Assembly: GCA_032164245.1 (NCBI GenBank)
Contig: JAVMKO010000004.1
Coordinates: 33,209,626 to 33,273,625 of the forward strand
DNA: 64,000 nt
Source of the DNA: Sternotherus odoratus
Taxonomy: Eukaryota > Chordata > Testudines > Kinosternidae
Direction: 5' to 3'
A program made the translations under genes and the position numbers. How positions within the stretch are numbered: position 1 is the first letter of the stretch; every line of letters starts with the position of its first letter. This document shows positions 50,815 to 61,094 of this stretch, one piece after another. A model generated the notes under the pieces. It had not been told where the DNA came from and ran no database searches. It saw only the letters and a program-made list of their open reading frames with translations.

Positions 50815-51041
50815 CAGGGGCTCTCAAATAGGGGGTTGGAACCCCTCAGGGGGTCACAAGGTTATTTTGGGAGGACGCGAGCTGTCGACCTCCACTCCAA
50901 AACCCATTTTGCCTCCAGCATTTATAATGGTGTTTAAAAACACTTTTAAATATATTTATTTATTGGGGGGGTGGGGGGGGGCCACACTCACAGGCTTCCT
51001 AAGTGAAAGGGGTCACCAGTACAAAAGTTTGAGAACCACTG
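50815..51041. mobile_element. hAT element, 227 bp
   Basis: Ends caggggctctcaaat and gtttgagaaccactg. Flanks tcctaatg (50807-50814) and gcttaatg (51042-51049) match partly. Interior cattttgcctccagcatttataatggtg is as in the 45390 element; a G-rich run lies near 50966-50982. Confidence 0.8.
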
Positions 51042-51168
51042 GCTTAATGGATGTTGGCTCCACAGGCAATATATGTGAAGCAAATCCTAGTTTCAGGATC
51101 ATGTTGGGACTTAGCCGCTTGGGTGCTTAGACTGACGCAACTGTGTATGTGCCCACTGGCAGAGATTT

Positions 51169-51541
51169 AGGGTCTGCCTACACTGCACACTAAGTCTGGG
51201 CTCTAATTCAGGTGTGTGCCCAAGACGCCCCCTTCTGTCTACACACACATCAGTCTGACTCAGGTCAGTAAGTACTCAGTACCTTTCTAGGAGGGTGGGT
51301 CTGAGTCTTGCTGTGACGTGGGTCGAAGCCCTGTCATTTTACAGTGCAGATGTGGTTCAAGTCACAGACCTGAGTCAAAAGGTCTGCGTAGTTCTGTACA
51401 GACAATTAGCAGGACTGTAAGACTTGTACCTGGGTCTAGGAATTGTAAACTCAGGTTTTCAGTTTAGTCCACATGCTCAAGCATGGGCTTCAAAACACCG
51501 GGTCCACAAATGTAGGTTACAATGCAATGTCAACATATCCT
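51169..51541. mobile_element. Decayed MITE of the 'GTCTACACTGC' type
   Basis: Left agggtctgcctacactgca and right tgcaatgtcaacatatccttggg form a degenerate inverted pair. The interior has several ggtctgagt/gactcaggt motifs in both orientations. Confidence 0.5.
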
Positions 51542-52069
51542 TGGGCACCTAGGGCACTTTAATGGTGCACTCTCCAGGATCAAAGAAATTTAGGTGCCTC
51601 CAGAGTTAGTTGTCAGCTGAGCAGGAGTTCTGCGGATGTCAATGGCACTTAAGTGTTGGCCTTAAACACGAGGTCCCTTTATGGATCTAGGTCCATAAGG
51701 AACTACAGGTTTAAGGATATGCAAATGTATATAAAAGTTTGTAAAAACATATCAACTAATAACCACATTAAGAAACCAAATACATCTCAATATTTTGCCC
51801 TAACCTCAATTATCTGAAATATGAATAAGCTATTCACTGTTCAGACTGGGCTTTGCAGTGTGTAACCTCCGGGATGCAGAAGTGGTTTGATGGCAAAGGA
51901 AATGTTGAATGGTCAAAATTCCTCTAGAATTTTCAGAAGTGCTCAGGATGGAAGGCACTTTCATTACGAAAAATCACAGTTTCCAATGTATTATCTGAAT
52001 TAAGACTATCTAAGTGGTTAAATTACTTACATATTTAAATATGTGCAAAGTTAATTAACTATTGGAACA

Positions 52070-52262
52070 AACACTGATGGATTCTCCATCACGTGAAGTC
52101 TTGAAGTCATAAAATGAAGTTTGGATGGTTTTCTAAAATATATGCGCTAGCTTAACCAGCAGTTATGGGCTTGATGCAGGAATTACTGGATGAAATTCTA
52201 TGACCTATTTTATTTCAGACTAGATGATTATAATGATTCCTTCTGGTCTTAAAATCAATACT
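52070..52262 (+). mobile_element. CR1 LINE 3' end
   Basis: Reads ggatgaaattctatgacct ... cagactagatgattataatgattccttctggtctt, the sense form of the CR1 3' region. 5'-truncated. Confidence 0.85.
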
Positions 52263-52792
52263 CTTATTTTATACTATTAGTTACCTTTCAAACAGTTACA
52301 CTTTCATGGAAATTAGATTTTCTGCTACCCAGATGCAAATATGGAGTAGGGGTGTGAAGGAGAGGGGAGTATGAGAGCAATTTAATTATAGCGATAAGCT
52401 TGTTTACTCAAAACATGCCAGTACTGAGCCCCGCTATTTTGAAATGAAAGATCCCTACTCTGGTGTGAGCTTATATAAAATGTCACTCGTGCATAAACAA
52501 ACTTGACTTTTAAACTTCAGAACTATGGGTTAAGTGGTATATAAACAGCACTAAAACCAGGAATTCAAACAGAATTCTGTGTCTGCCCACAACATGGCTG
52601 CAAGGATTTCCACTCATTTGTTTGTCAAAAAAAAGAGGAGAAATTGCACATTCTAGCCTCCTATTGGGCAGTCATGACATCTGAGATGTAATCTGAGGAA
52701 ATGCTGCTTTCTTGGTTTCTGAACGGACGCTATTTTGACTAATTGTATTATTACAATAATAAATTCTGTTTGAGCTATTTTTAACATCAAAT

Positions 52793-53180
52793 AGAAAGGT
52801 TACTTACCTGTCCAACAAATGGAGTTCTTGGAGACATGTGGTCTCTATTTGTATTCTACTCCAGGTGAACATGCACACCATGCGCCTGAGACAAGAAGAT
52901 TTTTGCTAGCGGTATCTGTCGGTCTGCACCTGTGCCCTTCTCCTCCAAAAGGTATAAATGGCGACGTGGATTGACTGCCTCTCTATTTACCTTTCTACCA
53001 TGAATAGCTCCAGGATAAGACTCCTCAGCGGAGACGAAGGAGGGTGGGTAGTGGAATATAGATAGGGACCACATATCTTGAAAAATTCCAGTTAATGTAA
53101 CAAAAATCTTCTGACCTCAGGTGCATGCATATCTCAAGCAGCATACACATACAGACCATTACTTGAAGAAGAACTTTATC
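52793..53180 (-). mobile_element. DIRS-like terminal repeat (solo)
   Basis: Opens ggttacttacctgtccaacaaatgg then agttcttggagacatgtggtctctatttgtattcta. This matches the layout of the terminal repeats at 41575 and 44955 (ggttacctac..cgtaactgttgttctt.gagatgtgttg..catgtcc.ttcca) but belongs to a different subfamily. No coding part adjoins. Orientation is inferred from those copies. Confidence 0.55.
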
Positions 53181-54409
53181 ATGTGCTTTAGCAATACACT
53201 ACATGTATAGAAAACAAAATTTCCACTCAGTAAAATCCAATTATCAAGGTCTCCTTGTTGCTGAAGACTGAATAGTTAGTGTGTCTGGTTGAGATGTTCT
53301 GTCATGCAGAAGCAGAGCTTGAACCATTTGCTTTTTCCTCCTACCCTCATATGCAAGTCCTTAGCCCATCTTTCATTCAGTCCCATATTTTACAAGGCTT
53401 TTAAGCCAGCTAGCACGTTTCAAGCATGTTAATAGTGTTTTGCTTACATACAACAGTGACAATGTGGAAAGACATATGGGAATACATGTAAGCAACATAT
53501 TATGTAAAAGGTTCTAGCGAGCTGCCAGACTGAGACTATCTATATCTATATCTATAAATTCCCTAAAGAGGTGCGCTATTATGGATATCTAAGTGCATAA
53601 ATAACAGAAGGAAAATCCCAATGAATTACACTCCTCAGAAGAGCAATTCTGTAAGTATTCGTATTCGAGTTCTGGCAAATAACAGCTTCTTACTTCTTTG
53701 AAATAACTAATTTCCTCAAACGGCAAAAAGAATGTGCATCTGCGAGCAATTGTCTGTATTATGCAGATGATAAAAATCTATCCACACAAAGTGAAATGTA
53801 CAATACTTTTCTATTCCACAAAAGGTATTAGTGCACACCCAGCCTAGAATCTGTCCCCAGCGTGGTTTCTACATGGGGATAGGAGAGACCAGAAGGAAAT
53901 AGCAAAAAGCTGGTTATGACGACTTTACATTACTTGGGATTCTCGTATGCAAGCAGAATTCACAGCTGGCTGTTTAAAACCATCCCTTTTGCTAGGCAGG
54001 TACAAGGGGAACAGAGTGGGGGCAAGGGTTGTCTTCAGTAAATAGATATACATGACGAGCCTTTCAAACCAGAACAGATGACTCTGGGGATATCTGTGAT
54101 CCTGTGCATGCATATCTCAAGCAGCATACACATCAGAGAATAATCTTCAGAGACATCTCCAGCCTGCATTACAGATATTATTCCTACCTTCTTCACAAGA
54201 CTGTTTTAAGACTTAATTGATATTTGTAATCAATTAATAGGGTAAAAGCACGGTACATGCACACAGTACCATTATTGTTATTAAGACAGACTATATTTGG
54301 AGGTGAGAGAAATACAAGAAAGTTAGGCATTTAACTCTCTTGCTCTTAATAATAATTATGCTTTTATAGAGACACTAACTTAATTGATTTTTAAGACTGA
54401 ACAAGTCCT

Positions 54410-54525
54410 AAGACAACTTTGTTAGGAAGATAGGAATAATTACCCCTTTCTATATGTGGAAAAATGAGGCACAGAAAAATAAACCAACTTGTCCAAGGTC
54501 ACACACAAGACAATGTCAGAATCAG
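54410..54525 (-). repeat. MIR/CORE-SINE-like fragment
   Basis: Reads attacccctttctatatgtggaaaaatgaggcacag...ttgtccaaggtcacac, the reverse complement of the family body. It lies 174 bp from the zinc-finger exon. Confidence 0.6.
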
Positions 54526-54677
54526 AAACAGAATAATAAGATTATTAATTTTTATGCCTTTTTCCTCGGTTTTGAAGCACAAATAATATCTTTGAAACAT
54601 CCTCCCTTTATACAAACAGCAATAATTTTATTTCCCTGCATTGTCCATGGACAATCATGGTTCTTAAGTAACAATTA

Positions 54678-54851
<174 letters not shown>

Positions 54852-55889
54852 TCAAGGCAGCACAGCATGGTTGTGTGTCAAACATTTTTCTGTTCTTGTG
54901 TTCATGTTCAGTTCAAACAGAGAGGAAGATCTGAGCATTAGGGAAACTACATATAAAGAACAAAAGATCTGTTTGGACAGCATGCAAGTCTGGATCAAAG
55001 CATCACTTTCAGCTGCTTGATTTTGTCATAAAATATGAATACATGCAGAGAGGGATTTTTTTAAAAAGCTGGTGACAACTGTGCCAGGATGAATTCTGTT
55101 GTGGCTAGTTCATGGTCCCTTTTATGGTTAGTCACTAACCGGTCTTAAAGTACAGCACATTTCCCTCACTTCACATCTATTCATCATTAGAGCCATTTGG
55201 GTCTCACAAGTCAATTTAATTACAAAAAACTCACCTGTGTGCATTTGTTGCATTTAACTAAAAGAATGCCAGCAAGATCTGCCGTAGGGGAGGCAAAGCA
55301 GCTTCTGTTAGTTGCCCAATGACCTCAGTGGGAGTTAGAGAGCACTCAGCCCCTCACAAGAAGCCCTCTGTACCCCACAGGGCTGGACACTTACATTGGT
55401 GTAAATCAAGATAGTTTCTACTGGACTTCACTGAAGTCACTCTGAATTTATTCCATGTAACTCAGAGGCTGGGACATTCAGATCTACTCAGTAGGGGTTT
55501 TCTGTAGCAATTCCATAATTTAAAACAAGTGAGAAAGATTTACAATTTCTTACATATATTTTTTCTTTTTGAGTATTTTAGGCAATGAATAAGACTCCAG
55601 CATCTAGGCTAATTGCACACAAAAGGTTTATCAACAAATTGCTTCCATCACATATGTTTCAACAAGCTACAATCTACACTCACTAATTTTCTAACTAAAT
55701 GGAATCTGTTCCAGCTAATCACTTTGTCGTCCGGACAACATACCTTTATGTGCAGATACAACACCTACATACAACAGATACAACCCCTTTTAGTCAATAT
55801 AGAAAAACTCAGTTGTTCATAAAAAAAAAAAAGTCTTTGCATGAAGAGCTTTGACAGGTTCCAAGCCCTCTACTAACATTAACTGACCT

Positions 55890-56025
55890 TCCCAGCATTC
55901 CTGTACGGTAAGTAAGAAAGATAGATTATCTCTATTTTAAAGATGGGAAAACTCAGGACAAATTGCAATGATTTGCCCAAGGACACAGAGCAAGTGACGG
56001 GAAGGGACAGTGCAAGTGAAAGGAA
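55890..56025 (-). repeat. MIR/CORE-SINE-like fragment
   Basis: Reads atctctattttaaagatgggaaaactcagga...atttgcccaaggacacagagcaagt, the reverse complement of the family body. Confidence 0.6.
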
Positions 56026-56897
56026 GGGACAGCTTTATACTGATGGCTTTCTGACTGACTATGGGGACATTCATTCTGACTTGGAGCAAGACAGACCTTC
56101 CCCACCCCCTTTTTGGTCTTCATTTCAGTGTTTGAGGTGCTCGTCCTTGAGTGCTTGACAGAAAGATGTTGGATCTTTTGTTCCAAATGAACAAAAAGTT
56201 GAGGAATTCCAAAGTGTGCACTGGAGCCAGCCTAGAGAAATCATGTTGTTGTTTTTTTTTGAAGTGGCACACTTTGATTACATTACAGCCGACCCACTGG
56301 GTTTCACTGCTGCATGTATAGCCTTCTTGGAGCCATTGACTCCATTCATTAGAGTGAGACCACCTCTCAAGGAAGGGTTGTACAACTTGGTCTTTAATAG
56401 GCTGCTGGCCAATTCTTTAATGTCTGTGGGGAAAGATCCCACCTAAATGAAAAAACAACAGAAATAAAAGCAATGGAGTACTTGTGAAATGCAAACACTC
56501 CCCTCTCCTCCACCCTGCCTTGTCTTATTAAGTACAAATGTATGGACTTGGCAAAGTATTTTTTAACAAGACTGCTGTGTGATTCTGTGTGTTCTGAATT
56601 AGAAGTTTCACATCTGTTTAAAACATGACACTATCTCTCATGACCCCGATGTCCCTAATTTATGCCATGAGCCTTCGAACTCTGTAGGAGCTGCTGGTGC
56701 TCAAACATTTAATTAATCCAGCTGACATTTTTATGTTTTAAAGCTTTTGTATTTTGAAAGTAAAGTCTGCAGAGGTCTGTAAGCAGATAAGTGCTGACAG
56801 CTAAGTGCTACCCCCATTCTTCTTACAGAGGAAGGCTTTTGCTTACAGGGATAGCTTAGAGCAGGTCTGCAATCTATTAATACTATCTTTCACAAAG

Positions 56898-57173
56898 GGC
56901 TGGTCTTCACTGGCGGGGGAGGGGATCGGCTGTAGATACGCAACTTCAGCTACGTAGCTGAAGTCGAAGTATCTACAGCCGACTTACCTGTCATCCTCAC
57001 ACCAGTGGCGGTTGGCGGCGAGCTCCCCCGTCGACTCCAGCTTGCACCTCTTGATGAGCTGAAGTTCCGGAGTTGATAGGGCACCGCTGGTGATCGATTT
57101 ATCGCGTTTTGTTGAGACGCGATAAATCGACCACCAAAACATCGATCCCTCCTCGTCATAGTGAAGACAAGCC
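56898..57173. mobile_element. MITE, 276 bp, with caaag flanks
   Basis: Ends GGCTGGTCTTCACT and complement of GGCTTGTCTTCACT (13/14). caaag lies directly outside both ends (56893-56897, 57174-57178). It contains a hairpin (agatacgcaacttcagctac / gtagctgaagtcgaagtatct) and a second small one (tttatcgcg/cgcgataaa). Well preserved. No coding capacity. Confidence 0.8.
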
Positions 57174-58829
57174 CAAAGTTACTGTGTTGTTTATGGTTTT
57201 TGATGAATAGCTGTTTAACAGCTTTCAGCAGATGCCAATAGAGGGCAACACCATGACTTTATATCAACATGTTGTACCTGATAAAGCCTGCCTATGATCA
57301 GCCATCACATAATGTAAATTTGCACCTTACAACTCCCTGGTATGCAGCTCAGAATTCCCATATACTTTTTATCGTTCAACAGGCATGGCGATTGTGCGTT
57401 GATGGGGGGCAGGAGGGACGACAAGTCATTATGGCCTCATGTTTTGATACAAGTGTCTTCTCAATCAGAACTATGGCATCAGTGATGATTGATAAAACAG
57501 CTTTAATAAGATCCTAACTCATTTTATGCTTATTCTTATTTTTATTGTTTCTTTACCAGTTAAATTTTCCAAAACATTTCATATATGTGCCCAGAATATG
57601 AACATACCTATGTTTATTTGATATTGTATGAGCAATTGGCCCTAACTGGCTGCATGGCTAAACTGTAAGCATGTGGTTACCCAGTTTATGTACAAATATT
57701 CCCCTGCCACAGATATCCTTAGGGTTCTGCAGGATTAATGAGGGGTTCTATTCAAGCCAAATTTGAATCTGCAACTACAGAACCTTTAGTACAACCCAAA
57801 AATTCTAACCTCTTTGTAGCTGACCCAGAAATGAGTATGTGTGTGGGGGAATGAAAAAGTATTAGGATATCTTTTAAAATTATTACATGCTCCTTTCCCC
57901 CCCCAGACACTTGAATAAATGAAACCTGATTTGGATTTCAAGACTTGTATGCAAGTCTCAATATACCTGGCCAAAATTTCCCTTCCTCACTTTGGATTAG
58001 ATTGTGCTACTCTTATTTACATCAGTGATCACCTGCTCACAAAAGAATCCCAATAGTGGATTACTTAATGAGACTATCTGAGTGAACAGGTGCTTTCTAG
58101 TGTGTGTAAAGATTGCAAATAAAGTCCATTTTGGTCCTACTGGCTAAATTTCAAGTTGTTCTAAAAGAAGAAAAACACCTTTGTTCCAAAGCATATTAAA
58201 AAATAGTAAAAACGAAATACTTCCTGTGTGTGTTCCTGTTAAGTTTTTTTCCCAGAGGGTGTATTTCAAACTGGAATATATCTTAAGTCTTGAAATGAGA
58301 GGTTCTCTCATTCTAAGAAAGTTAAGACGTATTAGACATTAAGACAGGAGGAGCAAATGCTAAATAATAAATGCTGCTGGGGTATGCTTTGGGATTTGTC
58401 TGTGCTCAACCAAAAACCACCAAAGGTCAAATGTAAAAATTGGAATTCCAAGCCTAGCTTCAGATCAATTCAGCCACAATAAATACTTGGGGATTTACAG
58501 GTGTAAACCTTCTGTGATCAGGAATGGAATCAATTTGTTGTGTTTGTGGAAGAGATTAAAAATAAGAATAATAATGTTTAGAAATGAAAACCTTCAGCAA
58601 CTTATGTTTGCCCAGGTCTTGCATATCCACCTCCTTTCTCCATTCCCTACCAAAAAAAGTTACCAACCTTAAAAAGAAATAAAGATTATTAACATAGCAT
58701 GTTTTTTTTGTACAGCATACTTTGTTTCTTTTTTAGATATACCGCTAATAAGACTGGTATTGAGATACTGTGTAAATATGCAGGTTATCTCACCACACTG
58801 AGAAAAATCTCCTGGGTAGAATCTTTAGC

Positions 58830-58929
58830 ATACCCCAGTCTGAACATTGCTGGAGGTTTCCTATATTCATTGTTCACCAGACAGTTTCCATATCTGACCA
58901 TACTACATTTGATAACATCCTCAGACAAC
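58830..58929 (+). repeat. 100-bp direct repeat, copy 1
   Basis: Matches 59325-59424 at 97 of 100 positions (differences only near the middle: ggaggtttcctata / ggtggtttcctacg). Confidence 0.95.
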
Positions 58930-59324
58930 TCTAAGTTCTGAGATAGGCTGGAGGTAAAAAATAAAACATTTTTCCGGGTCAGAATGTTGGAGACAAACCA
59001 ATTTATGGTGTTGTCTATGGTAGTGTCATTGATCTTTGCAGTACACAACAAATTAAAATGTTTTAAAATACGGATCTCTCTTTAAAAATGGAAGATGTTA
59101 ATTTAATTATTTTATGTGCAACACAGGATGAGATGTTGGCAAAAATCCTTCCCATCCCCTAATATTAATCTAATAAAATATCAGTTTGGATACCTATAAT
59201 TTGAAAAATGTCTATGACAAAGGCCAATTTTTAATAAACAAAAAAAACCTTTCAGCCTGACTGATTTTTTTTAGGGAACAGCTGAGGCCCTCCAATAAGC
59301 CCATTGTGAGCCAATGTGATCTGT

Positions 59325-59424
59325 ATACCCCAGTCTGAACATTGCTGGTGGTTTCCTACGTTCATTGTTCACCAGACAGTTTCCATATCTGACCATACTA
59401 CATTTGATAACATCCTCAGACAAC
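59325..59424 (+). repeat. 100-bp direct repeat, copy 2
   Basis: Second copy, 395 bp after the first. Flanking sequence is not shared, so the duplication is short and sharply bounded. Confidence 0.95.
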
Positions 59425-59597
59425 ATATCCAGGATAATTTTATAAATACAAATGATATCTGACACCCATAATAATCAACTAAATAAAAAAAAATAAGTGT
59501 CTCACTAAAAGGAGCACAACAAACTTGAATGACAAACGTAGTAAATTCTGCAGCTATCCCTCTAGTTACATTTCACTGTCCCATCTAATGTCTAGAT

Positions 59598-59943
59598 CAG
59601 ACGTTTCCAATTTGTGGAACTTGCCTGCCTTAGGGGGGCATGCCATGGAGGAACATTTGGGGAGACCACAGCTGCTGCCTGGCCCAGCCTCCACAGGAGG
59701 GGAGCATCACAACTCTGCTCCTGGACCCGGCTGCCAATCCCATGCCCAGGGGCCTGTGCTCGGCCATCGACCCAACACGGGCCCTGGCTGCAGGCCCCAG
59801 CTGCTCCCACTCCCAGCTATGGGCCCAGCCTTCTTAATCCTGCCCACGTCCCTGCCTCCTTGAGTCACGGACTGGGGGGGGGGGGGACAGGGGCACAGAC
59901 AGAGGTAAGAGGAGGCACAAGGTAAAAAGTTTGGGAACCACTA
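59598..59943. mobile_element. hAT-like element, 346 bp
   Basis: Left cagacgtttccaatttgtgg and right aagtttgggaaccacta are imperfect inverted ends. Flanks gtctagat (59590-59597) and gtctagag (59944-59951) match 7/8. GC-rich interior with a G-run at 59873-59886. Confidence 0.8.
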
Positions 59944-59964
59944 GTCTAGAGGTCTCAACTGAGA

Positions 59965-60078
59965 TCAGGACAGTTTACAAACACATATAGGAGAAAGTCC
60001 CACCCTGAAGAGCTTACAATCTAATTAGACAAGACAAAAAGTGGAAAGGGAAACAGGCATAGAGAAGAGCCACGAATG
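59965..60078 (-). repeat. MIR/CORE-SINE-like tail fragment
   Basis: Reads aagtcccaccctgaagagcttacaatctaattagacaagac, the reverse complement of the SINE tail also seen at 20037. Confidence 0.55.
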
Positions 60079-60102
60079 TGGCATCTATCTGAAGAACTAC
60101 TG

Positions 60103-61094
60103 TATATATGACTAGCAAAAATACCTGGCGTTGCTCGGGTCCGTTGGAGGTGGGGAGGGGGCAGAGAGCTGAGCGAGTGCGGGGTCCGTTGGAGGGGGCA
60201 GAGAGTAAACCTGACACCCCCACCTCATCCCCCGACCAAACCCGACACCCCCACCTCACTTACCCCTCGACCAACCCTGACTCACATTTTCACCCCCCCA
60301 CCCAAACCCAACACCCCCACGTCACCCCCCTACCAACACCCCCTGACCAACACCCACACCTCACCCCCCCATAGACCAAACCTGACACAGCCACCTCACT
60401 TTCCCCCCCAACCAAACCCGACACCCCTACCTACCACCACAAACAAACCCGACACCCACACCTCACTTACCCCTCGACCAACCCCGACCTCCCCCTTACC
60501 CCCCCCAAAACAAACCCAACACCCCCACCTTACCCCCCCACCAAACCCAACACCCCCTGACCAACCTCAACACCCACACCTCACCCACCCTGACACCTTC
60601 CCATCCCCCCAGACCAAACCCAACACCCCTGGCTCACTTACCCCCCGACCAAACCCGACACCCCTACCTCACCCCCTGACCAAACCCGACACCCCTACCT
60701 CACTTACCCTCCGACCAAACCCAACTCAGGTCCGTCGGAGGTGGGGAGGGAGCAGAGAGCTGAGCGAGTGCGGGGTCCGTTGGAGGGGGGAGAGGGCAGA
60801 GAGCTGAGCGAGTGCGGGGTCCGTTGGAGAGGGTATTATGACATCATAACTATGTCACAGAGAACAGCAGCTGCCCAGCTGATGTGAATGGGCTTTAAAG
60901 AATTTCACTCCTGGGGGAGCGTCAGAGGTGAGATTTGAAAATTTTTTCGACTCTTACCCTGATTAGGACCCTAAGGCCTCTAACTGTACCAAATTTCAAG
61001 TCTCTAGCTCAAACGGTGTGGAAGGAGTAAGTGCACATACATACATACACGCATACATACACGCATACACCATTTGACTTTTATATATATAGAT
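60103..61094. mobile_element. Element with 'tatatgactagcaaaaataccyggcgttgc' start, minisatellite core and TATATATATAGAT end
   Basis: Left edge atatatgactagcaaaaatacctggcgttgctcgggt. Right part ccaaatttcaagtctctagctcaaacggtgtggaaggagt, then catac repeats and ttttatatatatagatgaag. Such ends are familiar from a widespread mobile-element group, but I cannot assign a class. The core 60136-60835 is a tandem, C-rich repeat between two gggtccgttggagg blocks. No protein is readable. Confidence 0.55.
60205..60725 (+). repeat. C-rich minisatellite (unit about 30-40 bp)
   Basis: Variant copies of a unit built from accaaacccgacacccc and acctcacttaccccc(c)g. Bordered on each side by G-rich blocks ggggcagagagctgagcgag and gtgcggggtccgttggag, present once or more left and right. 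Confidence 0.9.

Noticed and set aside
55225..55262. Minus-strand ATGCAACAAATGCACACAG followed by GTGAGT, looking like the end of the missing upstream zinc-finger exon (right phase for the 54.7-kb exon)
   Set aside because: An in-frame TAA lies directly upstream, and no Cys-x2-Cys or paired His pattern precedes it. A chance donor-like site.
60205..60725. Possible CRISPR-like or regularly spaced array
   Set aside because: Units are directly tandem and variable, without unique spacers; vertebrate minisatellite.
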